From the NCBI GenBank assembly GCA_027023265.1, contig JALVVV010000054.1:1-64000 (forward strand): DNA of 64,000 bases, given 5' to 3'. Positions within the stretch are counted from its first letter, which is position 1; every line of letters starts with the position of its first letter. The stretch is from DHVE2 group archaeon (GTDB lineage Archaea > Thermoplasmatota > Thermoplasmata > Thermoplasmatales > Aciduliprofundaceae). A program made the position numbers and the translations under genes. The notes below the pieces were generated by a model. It worked only from the letters and a program-made list of their open reading frames with translations. It did not search any database and was not told the origin of the DNA. Below are positions 1-8,467 of this stretch, one piece after another.

Positions 1-77
1 TAAAGCGGAATTCTCGTTCTCTTTAGCACTTTCAACCCTATCTTCACAATCTTTATCAAATCAAATTTCCTGCTCAT
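1..77 (-). CDS. IS transposase, N-terminal 25 residues (partial)
   Basis: Minus-strand reading from the ATG at 77 gives MSRKFDLIKIVKIGLKVLKR, continuing to the window edge with no stop. It aligns with the start of the degraded ORF at 50447 (MSRKLDIYNVVKIGQKVMKR). That ORF continues into a Tyr-Trp-Ser-Lys-Tyr, His-Gln-His segment which I associate with IS4/IS5-type DDE transposases of Thermoplasmatota. The part seen here is undamaged, so this may be the full-length source copy for the remnants elsewhere. Family assignment is from memory of the motif only. Confidence 0.6.
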   Translation of the reverse strand, partial: MSRKFDLIKIVKIGLKVLKRTRIPL

Positions 78-126
78 CCTTTATTAATCTCTCCTATTTT
101 ATTTTTGTGCAGGGTTTCAACCTGCC
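1..126 (-). mobile_element. IS copy 1, end of a DDE-type insertion sequence cut by window edge
   Basis: Read on the minus strand, the terminal sequence GGCAGGTTGAAACCCTGC is followed by an A-rich stretch and a transposase start. The same end, spacing and ATGAGCAG start recur at 11417 and 50397, and a related end at 56658. The remainder lies left of the window, so I cannot say whether this copy is intact. Element end placed at about 126 from the inverted-repeat match. Confidence 0.75.
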
Positions 127-186
127 CGCGAATAGGAAAATCTTAAAACCTCAAGTCAAAATGAGTTAGCTTAAAAAATAAAAATA

Positions 187-200
187 CCGCATTTTTGCGG
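187..200 (-). terminator. Short hairpin downstream of the acetyl-CoA synthetase gene
   Basis: CCGCA, four T, TGCGG forms a 5-bp stem about 30 nt past the stop of the minus-strand gene. It is flanked by A/T-rich DNA. Archaeal termination mostly relies on T-rich tracts, so a role is only suggested. Confidence 0.3.
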
Positions 201-230
201 CAAGTAAAATTCTACAAATTCACTTTCAAC

Positions 231-2318
231 TCACTTGAGGATTATCCTCGCATCCACTACCTTCAACCCACTTTCGTATACCATCACTGGATTCGCATCT
301 ACCTCTTTTATGTAGTCCCTGAGTTCCCAAACCAGCTGTGAAAGCCTGCTTATTGCCTCTGCTATTGCTTTAACATCTTTTGGCTTCTCTCCCCTGGCGC
401 CTTGGAGAACTTTGTAGCCCTTTATCTCGCTGATCATCTCCATTGATTCCTCCTCAGAGAACGGTGCTATGCGGAAAGTAACATCTTTCAGGATTTCTAC
501 GAATATACCTCCAAGTCCGAACATTACTGTTGGGCCAAACTGCGGGTCGTAAACGCTTCCTATTATTGTCTCGGTTCCCCATGGCTCCATGTGCTGCACG
601 TAAACTCCATGAATTTCCGCATTAGGATCATATTTCTTTGCATTTTCTATGATCTCCTTATATGCCTGCTTAACTTCTTCATCGCTGTTCAAATTCACCT
701 TGACACCACCGGCATCGCTCTTGTGAATTATCTGTGGTGAAACTATCTTCATAACCACGGGATACTCTACCTCATGCGCTATAGCCACGGCCTCTTCCTC
801 GGTTTTTGCCATCTTACCCTTTGGTACGGGCAATCCGTAGGCGGCAAATACCTGCTTTGCCTCTGGTTCAGTAAGAAGCTTTCTGCCGGAAGACAACGCG
901 TTCTTTATGATTTCTTCTGCCATCTCCCTGTTAACCTGGTAGGGCTTGAATTCTGCGTTTGTTTTCTCAAGATACCTGCCATAAGTTCTCAGCATGCCCA
1001 TCGCCCTGACCGCTGCATCAGGACTCTTATAGTACGGAATACCGTGCTCAATTAGCCATTCACCTGCCTTTATGCTTTTCTCTCCACCGGTGTAATTTAC
1101 AATAACAGGCTTGTTCACTCCAGCCTCGTCGATGGCTTTCTTTATGTTCTCTGAAATCTCAAGAGGATTTGTGAAAGAAGTCTCGCAGAAAAGAACCACA
1201 ACACCATCCACCCAATCATGCTTCAGGGCATCTCTTATTGAACCGTAATACTGCTGGGCATCAGCCATACCAGTAAGGTCCACAGGATTTTTGGGACTGC
1301 CAAATTCGGGCATGTGCTTTCTCATCAATTCCTTTAAATCCTCCGGAGCGTCTTTTATTGGTATGCCATACTTTTCAGCGGCGTCCGTTGCAAGCACACC
1401 CACACCGCCGCCATTTGTGATAATTACCAGATTGTCTCCCCTCATCGGCGGCTGAAGGGCAAGGGCCATGGTTCCGTCAAATAAAGCATCCAAGTTCTCT
1501 GCCCTCACAACGTGACCCTGCTTGAATGCAGCATCGTAAATCTTTGTGCTTCCTGCCAGGCTTCCTGTGTGAGACGCGGCGGCAGCAGCACCTCTCTGAG
1601 ACACACCCGCCTTGAGCGCTATGATAGGCTTCTTTGATTTTTTAGAGTTCTCCAGGAACTTGCGCCCATCTTTAACGCCTTCCATGTAAAGAGAGATAAC
1701 GTTTGTATCAGAATCCTCATTGAAATATTCTATCAAATCGCCAAAGTTGAGGTCTGCCATATTACCTATACTAATCATATGGGATATTCCCACCTTGTCG
1801 CTCCAAGTTCTCGCGTCCATTGCGATAAGGAGCGCCCCGCTCTGGGAGATTAACGCAGCGTTACCCGGATACGGGAGATACGGACCGAAAGACGCGTTTG
1901 CTTTCAGGGGGTTATTCATAATACCCACAACGTTGGGTCCAAGTATGCGCATTCCATACTTCCTGGCTATTTCCACAACCTGGTCTTCGAGGTCCTTGCG
2001 TCCAACCTCGCTGAATCCAGATGCAATAACCACAAGTCCTTTTGCACCCTTCTTGCCGCAATCTTCAGCTGCGGAAGGAACGTACTTTGCAGGAACCACT
2101 ATCAAAGCAATATCAATTTCATCGGGAATATCTAAAACGCTGTGATAACACTTCAGTCCGCGAATCTCATCTGCTTTTGGATTCACAGGGTATATTTTTC
2201 CTTCGTATCCAGATTCTAAAAGATTCTTGACGCACTGGTGTCCTATGGCTTTTGGATCTCTGCTCGCACCGACAATTGCTATACTTTTTGGTTTAAATAT
2301 TGGGTCTAATGGATGCAT
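231..2318 (-). CDS. Acetate-CoA ligase (ADP-forming), fused alpha-beta
   Basis: Converts acetyl-CoA (or other acyl-CoA), ADP and phosphate to the acid, CoA and ATP, the energy-yielding last step of archaeal peptide and sugar fermentation in the cytoplasm. Residues 1-130 are a CoA-binding Rossmann domain (KPKSIAIVGASRDPKAIGHQ). Succinyl-CoA ligase-like domains follow, with the phosphohistidine region SHTGSLAG near residue 255. The C-terminal third is an ATP-grasp domain (YPVVMKIVSPQIIHKSDAGG). Alpha and beta parts are one chain, about 695 aa, the usual size of the fused form. The tracked ORF starts 16 codons earlier; I chose ATG 2318 because AAAGGAGGTAATAAA sits just before it and homologous proteins begin near MHPLDPIFKP. 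It is monocistronic. Acyl specificity cannot be read from sequence. Confidence 0.93.
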   Translation of the reverse strand: MHPLDPIFKPKSIAIVGASRDPKAIGHQCVKNLLESGYEGKIYPVNPKADEIRGLKCYHSVLDIPDEIDIALIVVPAKYVPSAAEDCGKKGAKGLVVIASGFSEVGRKDLEDQVVEIARKYGMRILGPNVVGIMNNPLKANASFGPYLPYPGNAALISQSGALLIAMDARTWSDKVGISHMISIGNMADLNFGDLIEYFNEDSDTNVISLYMEGVKDGRKFLENSKKSKKPIIALKAGVSQRGAAAAASHTGSLAGSTKIYDAAFKQGHVVRAENLDALFDGTMALALQPPMRGDNLVIITNGGGVGVLATDAAEKYGIPIKDAPEDLKELMRKHMPEFGSPKNPVDLTGMADAQQYYGSIRDALKHDWVDGVVVLFCETSFTNPLEISENIKKAIDEAGVNKPVIVNYTGGEKSIKAGEWLIEHGIPYYKSPDAAVRAMGMLRTYGRYLEKTNAEFKPYQVNREMAEEIIKNALSSGRKLLTEPEAKQVFAAYGLPVPKGKMAKTEEEAVAIAHEVEYPVVMKIVSPQIIHKSDAGGVKVNLNSDEEVKQAYKEIIENAKKYDPNAEIHGVYVQHMEPWGTETIIGSVYDPQFGPTVMFGLGGIFVEILKDVTFRIAPFSEEESMEMISEIKGYKVLQGARGEKPKDVKAIAEAISRLSQLVWELRDYIKEVDANPVMVYESGLKVVDARIILK

Positions 2319-2474
2319 TTTATTACCTCCTTTATTGCTTCCTAAGGGGACATGGCAGCATTCCATAATAACTTTAATATTCGTCTAAAAACGAATTTAC
2401 AATTGGTGATGGTCGTTTTAAAAAAGATGCGGTAATTAAGAGAAAACATTAAATCGGAAAATAGAGATATCCAC

Positions 2475-2780
2475 GTGGCGAGAAATATGCTATCAAGAAT
2501 CCCTTTTGATATGAACGCACTGCGAATGTTAGGCAAAAAAGAGCCGGATGTTGAACTGATAAGGATAGGCATAATTGCAGAGCTCGATGCCATTAACCTA
2601 TACGAGCAACTTGCTGCACAGGCCGAAGACCCTCTGGTAAAAAAGGTATTTATGGATATCGCACAGGAAGAAAAGGAGCATTTCGGAGAGTTTATGGAGT
2701 TGCTCAAAAGATTTGACGGAGAAATCGTGGAAGCACTTGAGGATGGGGCAAACGAGGTTATGGATTTAGAGGAAGATTGA
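2475..2780 (+). CDS. Ferritin-like diiron protein, encapsulin-cargo-like
   Basis: This 101-residue all-helical protein carries AELDAINLYEQ and a later EEKEH, the carboxylate/His pattern of half-ferritin (EncFtn-like or rubrerythrin-like) diiron proteins that dimerise to build the iron site. It has no rubredoxin domain. The family oxidises Fe(II) or removes peroxide, and relatives are packaged in or fused to encapsulins; no encapsulin gene is visible here. The tracked start is GTG 2475; ATG 2487 (MLSRIPFD) is an equally good start and neither has a clear Shine-Dalgarno. It is followed after 9 nt by a second ferritin-like gene, so the two are probably co-transcribed. Confidence 0.8.
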   Translation: MARNMLSRIPFDMNALRMLGKKEPDVELIRIGIIAELDAINLYEQLAAQAEDPLVKKVFMDIAQEEKEHFGEFMELLKRFDGEIVEALEDGANEVMDLEED

Positions 2781-2789
2781 GGTGATTAT

Positions 2790-3302
2790 ATGAATTTGGA
2801 AAAATACAATCTGGAAGAGCTACTGCTGATAGGGATAAAGAGCGAAATTGAAGCGGAAAAGGTGTACAGAGAAACTGCAAAAAAAGTCAATAATCCATTT
2901 TTGAAAAACAGGCTGGAAGCATTATCAAAGGAGGAAAACGCACACAAAGAAATATTAGAGAAAACTTACAGTAAAATGTTTCCGGGCAAGGAAATAATCA
3001 TACCCGAAAATCCGGATTTTTTACCTGAGTTTCCAGAGATAAAAATATTCAGAGAGCTCGGTACGACCACTGATGTGAGAAAGGTTCTTGAACAGGCAAT
3101 GAAAGCAGAGTTGGGTGCGAAGGAGTTCTATGAGAGTATCGCGAACATGGTTGATGATGACTACACAAAGAAGCTAATGCGTTATATGGCCAAAATAGAA
3201 GAGGGACACTACATGATACTGAAAAAAGAGTACGACGACATGGTGGAATTTGAGAGCATGATGAAAGATTTGGATTATGCGCAGTTTGACGCTCGATTTT
3301 AA
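2790..3302 (+). CDS. Ferritin-like / rubrerythrin-domain protein
   Basis: The protein has 170 residues with two ExxY..ExxH-type helical pairs: EIEAEKVYRETA with KEENAHKEI near the N terminus, and ELGAKEFYESIA with EEGHYMIL in the second half. This gives a complete four-helix diiron bundle of the rubrerythrin family without a rubredoxin tail. It probably handles iron or peroxide in the cytoplasm. Start ATG 2790 follows GAGGTGATT. It is the second gene of a two-gene unit with the upstream ferritin-like protein. A 49-nt gap separates it from the CBS-domain gene. Confidence 0.82.
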   Translation: MNLEKYNLEELLLIGIKSEIEAEKVYRETAKKVNNPFLKNRLEALSKEENAHKEILEKTYSKMFPGKEIIIPENPDFLPEFPEIKIFRELGTTTDVRKVLEQAMKAELGAKEFYESIANMVDDDYTKKLMRYMAKIEEGHYMILKKEYDDMVEFESMMKDLDYAQFDARF

Positions 3303-3351
3303 TGGAGGAAAATATTTATCCTCCCTTGTATACACCTAACGGGGTGAAAAT

Positions 3352-4497
3352 ATGGTAGAACTGAAAGCGGTAGTGGTCAAGGAAGTAATGGTAAAAGACG
3401 TGGTATGTGTGCATCCATCGGATACCATATCAAAAGCAATCAGCAAGATGCAGGAGCACGGGTTTCACGAGTTACCTGTAGTGGACGATAAAGGCAATTT
3501 ACTTGGGATAATAAATTATAAAACGCTCATAAGGAGAAAAAGCATATCTCTATATTCCCACGTGGAAAATGTGATGATAAAGCCCCCTGTAGTATCTCCG
3601 GAAGACAACATAGTTGATGCTGTGGTAAAGATGTTAGATGGAGGATTCAGGTCCTTGCCCGTGGTAAAAAAAGGCAAGGTTGTGGGCATAATTTCCAGAA
3701 CAGATGTTATTAAACTCGTTCCGAGCATTCCTGACCTTGCAAATATCCCTGTGGAAGATGTTATGACTTCAGAGCCGTATGTGATTGACGAGAATGCCCC
3801 GGTGGACGCTGCAATAGAGCTCATGAAAAAAATTAGCGAGTTAAGTTTGCCGGTGGTTGATAGCAACAATCACCTAAGCGGTGTTGTTCACATGCGAGAA
3901 ATTTCTCGTGCTATATGGCGTGCAAAGGAAAGAGCAAGCCAGGGAGAGCTGGCAGGAGAGAAAGAGAAAAAGGTAGTGTACATAAAAGAGCTTATGAGTC
4001 CTCCTGTATATGTTGAAGAGGATTCAAAGTTAAAGGAAGCTGCTGAGAAGATGACCGAGTTTCATTCATCCATCTGCGTAGTAATAAACAAAGATAACGT
4101 GCCCATAGGAGTCATATCCCAGAGAGACGTTATGGAAGCAGTTGTCAGAAAAGGAGAAGCCGAGGGCGTGTTCGTGCAGATAACTGGCCTGGACATAGAT
4201 GATCCGGAGCCATACACGGTCATATACGATATGGTTGAAAGTTTCCTTAACAAAATAAACAAACTAAAAGATTTTAAACCCCAGCTTTTGGTGTTCCATG
4301 TGGAAGTTCATCACGTGACAGGCAATGAGATCAAGTACAGCGTCAGGGCAAGGTTCACCACTGACAGAAAGCTTTTCTTTGCAAAGAGCTATGACTGGAA
4401 TCTTTACAAGGCCTTCAAGGAAGTTCTTGAGATTTTGGAAAGAAATGTGAAAAAGGAGAGAGAAAAACTCCAGGAATTCAGAAAAGTCACTCTCTAA
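3352..4497 (+). CDS. Four-CBS-domain protein with HPF/S30AE-like C-terminal domain
   Basis: Four CBS motifs (about residues 8-62, 70-125, 130-190, 208-268) carry the repeating pattern of V-x-V-x-P, A-x-x-x-M and LPVVD-x-x-G-x-L-x-G-I-I. They form two Bateman modules that usually bind adenine nucleotides. Residues about 275-375 (QLLVFHVEVHHVTGNEIKYSVRARF) look like the ribosome hibernation/sigma-54-modulation (S30AE) fold. An energy-sensing ribosome-associated role is inferred from the domain pairing. Start is supported by GGGGTGAAAAT. Its 3' end overlaps the convergent pheT by 11 nt. Confidence 0.82.
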   Translation: MVELKAVVVKEVMVKDVVCVHPSDTISKAISKMQEHGFHELPVVDDKGNLLGIINYKTLIRRKSISLYSHVENVMIKPPVVSPEDNIVDAVVKMLDGGFRSLPVVKKGKVVGIISRTDVIKLVPSIPDLANIPVEDVMTSEPYVIDENAPVDAAIELMKKISELSLPVVDSNNHLSGVVHMREISRAIWRAKERASQGELAGEKEKKVVYIKELMSPPVYVEEDSKLKEAAEKMTEFHSSICVVINKDNVPIGVISQRDVMEAVVRKGEAEGVFVQITGLDIDDPEPYTVIYDMVESFLNKINKLKDFKPQLLVFHVEVHHVTGNEIKYSVRARFTTDRKLFFAKSYDWNLYKAFKEVLEILERNVKKEREKLQEFRKVTL

Positions 4498-6103
4498 ATT
4501 TCTCTACCTTTTCAATATTTATTTCCGCACCCACTACAGGATATCCTATGTCAAACTTTTCCAGCACTTCTGGATGTATTTCTCCAAAGAAACCTATTTT
4601 CTCGCTTTTTACCACTATATTCGCACATCTTCCAGGTATAAAGCTGGGATGTTCAGAGGAAGTGACAAGATAATCAGTTATCCCCATATCCCCCAAAACA
4701 CGCTCAACTATGGATTTTATGTCCGTGAACCCCACGCGAGAAGCAACTATCAAAAACGCCAAATGCCTTTCAAGGGAGCTACCTCGAACATATCCCGTTT
4801 CAAATATCTTTTGAGGTAAATCACGATGCTTGTTCTTTTTGAGAATCTCCATCAGCGAGGGAATAAGCCAAGTTCTGAGAGTTTCGGTACCCTCGCTAAC
4901 TGGATTGGAAACAACCACAGAAGGCTCACGATTCAATTGCATCAGGTCGTATTCAGCTGACATGGAAACAAGGGTCAATGTCTTTACCTCCACAAAACCC
5001 AAGCCAATCATTGATAAACGGGGGATTTCTTCCCATCTCATGCCACGACCGCGTCTGTACTTATTTAATTTGCTCAACGGAATATTATCATAGCTGTAGC
5101 CCTTGGCAATATCTTCCACGATATCGATTTCATGAAGAATATCCTGCCTGTATGGAGGAACAGTAACTTTGAGGGAGTGCCCTTTAGAGATAGAAAAATA
5201 TCCCATTTTTTCCAGGGCTTTTATGATTTCCTCTTCGCTTATCTCAAAACCCAAGATTTTACGAGCATAATCAATATTCACATCCATCTCATAATATTTT
5301 AGCTCAGGAGTGTCTATTTTTAAATCACCGTAATCTATGTTTACCTTTTCTACCTCGGCACCGCGGTCAATGAACGCACAAACAACAATGTTTAGAGCGG
5401 ACAAAAGGGTGTTCAGGTCCGTACCTGTCATATCAATAAATATGTTTTTAGTATTCGGCGTAATCTGCGTTAACACTCCATTTATTACCGGTGGAAAAGA
5501 AACCACATTCCCCTCAGAATCAAGTATAATAGGATATTTCTCTTTATTTATCAATATGTTTCCATACTCCACTCCTTTGGGATGCTTTTCCAAAATCTCT
5601 TTAAGCGTCATCTCATGTTCAAACCCCAGGGGAACAAATGAAAAATTTTCATCCTTTGTGGTATATGTGAAAGGTCCCTTTACCTTGTCGTAATCGTGGA
5701 GCCCTATGGCCACCTTTTTTCTCTTTCTTCCCACGGTTATATGCAATTTTTCTTGAAAATCCATCATACTTTTTATCATCAATTCGTCCACATTAACATT
5801 CCTAACAACCGCCGCAACTATGTAAGGCCTAACATCTTTAACGTTAGGCTCAACCACTATTCGCTCAGCACCATCATTTACGGCATATTTTTTCTTTTCA
5901 CCCCTGCCAAGGTACTGCTTTATTGCCCTAACCACTCCTTCCACACTGTACAGATCAGGACGATCAGGAAAGAACTCCACCAAAATTTCCTCGCCACTGG
6001 CATCTTTGAGATCTGCACCTAACATGCGAACGTTCTCTACCAGCTCATCAACACTTACGCCAAGTCTTTCAAGCTCTTTTCTCTGAATTCTGATAACGGG
6101 CAT
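4487..6103 (-). CDS. pheT: Phenylalanine-tRNA ligase beta subunit (archaeal)
   Basis: Beta chain of the alpha2-beta2 enzyme that charges tRNA-Phe. At 538 residues it has the shorter archaeal/eukaryotic architecture: N-terminal region, B3/4 editing-type domain (FIDMTGTDLNTLLSALNIVV), B5 domain (EIDIVEDIAKGYSYDNIP) and a catalytic-core-like C-terminal domain (VSNPVSEGTETLRTWLIPSL). The tracked ORF begins at a GTG; I prefer ATG 6103 (MPVIRIQRKEL) because a TATA box at 6127-6137 places a leaderless transcript start at that ATG. pheS is not in the window. Confidence 0.95.
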   Translation of the reverse strand: MPVIRIQRKELERLGVSVDELVENVRMLGADLKDASGEEILVEFFPDRPDLYSVEGVVRAIKQYLGRGEKKKYAVNDGAERIVVEPNVKDVRPYIVAAVVRNVNVDELMIKSMMDFQEKLHITVGRKRKKVAIGLHDYDKVKGPFTYTTKDENFSFVPLGFEHEMTLKEILEKHPKGVEYGNILINKEKYPIILDSEGNVVSFPPVINGVLTQITPNTKNIFIDMTGTDLNTLLSALNIVVCAFIDRGAEVEKVNIDYGDLKIDTPELKYYEMDVNIDYARKILGFEISEEEIIKALEKMGYFSISKGHSLKVTVPPYRQDILHEIDIVEDIAKGYSYDNIPLSKLNKYRRGRGMRWEEIPRLSMIGLGFVEVKTLTLVSMSAEYDLMQLNREPSVVVSNPVSEGTETLRTWLIPSLMEILKKNKHRDLPQKIFETGYVRGSSLERHLAFLIVASRVGFTDIKSIVERVLGDMGITDYLVTSSEHPSFIPGRCANIVVKSEKIGFFGEIHPEVLEKFDIGYPVVGAEINIEKVEKFRE

Positions 6104-6126
6104 GGGTGGATTAATGGCTCCCACTT

Positions 6127-6137
6127 ATTTATTTTTA
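6127..6137 (-). promoter_or_regulatory. TATA box of pheT
   Basis: The minus-strand sequence TAAAAATAAATA is centred about 28 nt before ATG 6103. This is the spacing for leaderless archaeal mRNA and decides the start codon. Confidence 0.6.
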
Positions 6138-6192
6138 CCCGTGCTCGCATAAGATATTCAAATATCCTTGTCCCATTGATTATACCATATGC

Positions 6193-6663
6193 TCAGCGCA
6201 TTAATGCCCGGTATGCTAGCTCCACGGCTTCTTCAGCATCATGCGCTATTATGTACTCTCCGTTGTTTATCTTCTCCCTATCTATATCCCATGATTTGAG
6301 GGCAATAACTGTTTTCCCTTCATTTAATGCAAAGGAGAGCTCACTCAGGGTTCCTATGTACCCGTCTATTGCTATCAAAACGTCGCTTGCTCTGACAACC
6401 ATATGATTCCTTGCCAAGCCGTAATATGTGGGGATGGCTATGTCCACGTACTCGTTAGCACTTTCTTTTCCGTAAGGTAAAATTCCCACCGTTAAACCTC
6501 CAGCATCCTTTGCACCCCTGCACGCGTGGAGCATTACACCACCCATTCCACCAGACACCAGAACTCCACCTTTTCTGGCAATCAGATAACCAACCTTGTA
6601 AGCCAACTCGCAAATCTCTCCTTCACAGTGTGAACCACCAATGACACCAATATTTTTGTACAT
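6193..6663 (-). CDS. LOG-like Rossmann-fold protein (TIGR00725 family)
   Basis: This 156-residue cytosolic protein begins IGVIGGS and carries SGGMGGVMLHACRGAKDAGG and GTLSELSFAL. These correspond to the nucleotide-binding GGG(x)G-M and PGG-x-GT-x-x-E regions of the LOG/lysine-decarboxylase-like superfamily, in the short TIGR00725 form. The superfamily includes phosphoribohydrolases acting on nucleoside monophosphates, but the exact activity of this subgroup is not established. The PGGxGT proline is not kept here (DGYIGT). It is monocistronic and sits between pheT and the SSB-like gene on the same strand. Confidence 0.8.
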   Translation of the reverse strand: MYKNIGVIGGSHCEGEICELAYKVGYLIARKGGVLVSGGMGGVMLHACRGAKDAGGLTVGILPYGKESANEYVDIAIPTYYGLARNHMVVRASDVLIAIDGYIGTLSELSFALNEGKTVIALKSWDIDREKINNGEYIIAHDAEEAVELAYRALMR

Positions 6664-6717
6664 AAAAAGAAAATTAAAAAGAGAATTAAAAAATTATCGC
6701 CTGCCAGAGAATTCTAA

Positions 6718-7143
6718 TTAGCGGCGATAATTATTGTAATTGTTGTTATACCTTCTTCCCCCATAACTTCTCTTCCTGTACTGCATCTCGTGCTCGGCAG
6801 CACTCATATCCAGCTCTTCATTGACCTCGTCCATGGGCTCATCGCTTGCCTTTATCTCTCCGTATTTTCCAACGTTGAGACGCATATGCCCACGCACGAG
6901 AGACACGTATCCGTTATTTACTAAAATGGTGTCTCCCTCCTCAACCTGGTTTGCCTGGTCGTCCCACAGGGACATGGTAACCACGCCGGTTTCATCGCCC
7001 AACACGGCTTCCGTCACATGCTTGATTTCACCATAGCGCGTGGTTATCTCTTTTGGTTCGCTCTTATGCACAACTTTAGCGAGGACATTTACTCTCTTGT
7101 CCTCAGGCTTCAAGTCCTTTATTTTGGTAATTTCTCCTTCCAT
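6718..7143 (-). CDS. OB-fold single-stranded DNA-binding protein
   Basis: Residues 1-105 form one RPA/SSB-type OB-fold (VNVLAKVVHKSE, EAVLGDETGVVTMSLWDDQA, GDTILVNNGYVSLVRGHMRLNV), as in short crenarchaeal and Thermoplasma SSBs. An acidic stretch (about 108-120) is followed by an Arg/Asn/Tyr-rich tail (YGGRRYNNNYNNYRR). Such tails are flexible and likely act in protein or nucleic-acid contact. It is expected to coat ssDNA in replication and repair. Start ATG 7143 follows AGGAAGTGT. Nearly the entire length matches a single-OB SSB. Confidence 0.85.
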   Translation of the reverse strand: MEGEITKIKDLKPEDKRVNVLAKVVHKSEPKEITTRYGEIKHVTEAVLGDETGVVTMSLWDDQANQVEEGDTILVNNGYVSLVRGHMRLNVGKYGEIKASDEPMDEVNEELDMSAAEHEMQYRKRSYGGRRYNNNYNNYRR

Positions 7144-7348
7144 TTTCTACACTTCCTTTTTGGTTTTTCGAGGAAAAATCTCTCTATATATCTCATAGAG
7201 AAATCGTTCCCCCTGTACCTGTATCCAGAGAGGGTATAAAAACATTTTGAAGATTATGACAATTCTGTGTTATCTGCAAATTATTTCTCTTATTCATGTG
7301 CCATCACATCCTGCTGCATCTAAGCAAAATTCTAAAACACTCAGAACA

Positions 7349-7560
7349 CTATATCTGCAATTTTTCATAGAATACCTTCTCCAACACCCTCAAATCAAGG
7401 GAGAAAAGAGGTCTCACTCTGTTGTATCAATCCCTGAACTCTTCCATATTAGCAAACTTTCCTCTGATAAGGATATCCCTGATAAAATCTCTCCACTTTC
7501 CCACATACTCCGATGATTTAAAACCATGGTGAAATCTTTTCCAGATGACACAATAAAAAC
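7349..7560 (-). pseudogene. Remnant of an rve-type transposase (IS3/IS481-like), C-terminal part
   Basis: The minus-strand frame reads ...KSSEYVGKWRDFIRDILIRG, then MEEFRD, an in-frame TGA, and YNRVRPLFSLDLRVLEKVFY, ending at TAG 7349. Integrase-core transposases end with a D-W-Y-N-x-x-R-P-H-x-S-L motif, so the TGA most simply replaces a TGG Trp codon. No catalytic domain is recognisable further upstream. The tracked 67-aa ORF at 7427-7630 is only the part before this stop. The rest of 7144-7602 holds no recognisable gene. Confidence 0.7.
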
Positions 7561-7602
7561 TACTCTCAAAAAAGTTATTTACAAACACCACTTTCTCAAA
7601 AT

Positions 7603-8427
7603 ATGTACATATATTATCCAGGCAGGTCATTTCCTTCTCTTTCGGTCACAGGACCATACTGCGCACTAAAATGCAAACACTGCAACGGCAAATACCTGCA
7701 GCATATGATACCTGTAACAACTCCAGAAAAGTTAATTGAATTTGCCAAAAATAACGATGGAAAAATATCCGGATTCCTTTTAAGCGGTGGCTCAACCAGA
7801 GATGGAAAAGTCCCCCTTAAAAAATATACCCGAGCAGTAAAATGGATTGTGGAAAACACATCCCTAAAAGTAAACATACATACTGGAATCATTGACAGGG
7901 AGGATATCACGTATCTGGAGGAAATGGCACCGCACCAAATCTCTTTTGACGTGATTGGCTCAACAAAAACTATACGAGAAGTGCTTGGGACTTCCAAAAC
8001 CAAGGAAGATTACTTTGAGGCATTGGACATGCTGGATAGCTCCACTTTAAATTACTCACCGCACGTGATTGCAGGGTTACACTTTGGAAAGGTACTTGGT
8101 GAATATGATGCTGTAAATAAAATAAAAGATTTGAAAAGGTTCAGTAACCTCGTGCTCATAATTCTCATACCTACCAAAGGAACACCCATGGCAAACGTTA
8201 AAATAGACAAGGATGAGGTAATATACTTTTTCAAATATACCCTTGATTTAATTTCACCAAAAAAAGTTGTGCTTGGGTGCATGCGCCCACGCTCATTCCT
8301 GGATGTGGAATTTCTATGCGTCAAGCGACGGTGCAAGGGCATAGTGATTCCTTCGTTAAAAACCCTTAAAATGTTAAAGGACGAAAAAGTGGATGCCATT
8401 AAAAAAGACATGTGCTGTGTTTTTTGA
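7603..8427 (+). CDS. Radical SAM protein, biotin-synthase-like, uncharacterised
   Basis: The motif CALKCKHC (CxxxCxxC) near residue 20 binds the SAM-ligated [4Fe-4S] cluster. A TIM-barrel pattern follows (SGFLLSGGSTRDGKVPL, VNIHTGIIDREDI, ISFDVIGS, PHVIAGLHFGK). Late cysteines (LGCMRPR, CVKRRC and a terminal CC) may bind a second cluster. It resembles the archaeal homologues of biotin/lipoyl synthases grouped as COG1856, whose substrate I do not know. The 5' end overlaps the edge of the dead transposase. The stop is 40 nt before phosphoglucosamine mutase on the same strand, which has its own TATA box. Confidence 0.75.
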   Translation: MYIYYPGRSFPSLSVTGPYCALKCKHCNGKYLQHMIPVTTPEKLIEFAKNNDGKISGFLLSGGSTRDGKVPLKKYTRAVKWIVENTSLKVNIHTGIIDREDITYLEEMAPHQISFDVIGSTKTIREVLGTSKTKEDYFEALDMLDSSTLNYSPHVIAGLHFGKVLGEYDAVNKIKDLKRFSNLVLIILIPTKGTPMANVKIDKDEVIYFFKYTLDLISPKKVVLGCMRPRSFLDVEFLCVKRRCKGIVIPSLKTLKMLKDEKVDAIKKDMCCVF

Positions 8428-8435
8428 GCACGGGC

Positions 8436-8446
8436 AAATTTTAAAT
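8436..8446 (+). promoter_or_regulatory. TATA box of the phosphoglucosamine mutase gene
   Basis: AAATTTTAAAT is centred about 26 nt before ATG 8468. It supports a leaderless mRNA and rejects the longer tracked start at 8393. Confidence 0.6.
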
Positions 8447-8467
8447 GGAACACCAATATATTCCCGT

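Noticed and set aside
2342-2707. Minus-strand 121-aa ORF opposite the ferritin-like gene
   Set aside because: The plus strand has clear diiron motifs; the opposite frame is Ser-rich shadow sequence.
7427-7429. TGA read as selenocysteine or tryptophan in the transposase
   Set aside because: Other genes here use TGA as stop, and the upstream transposase is already fragmentary.
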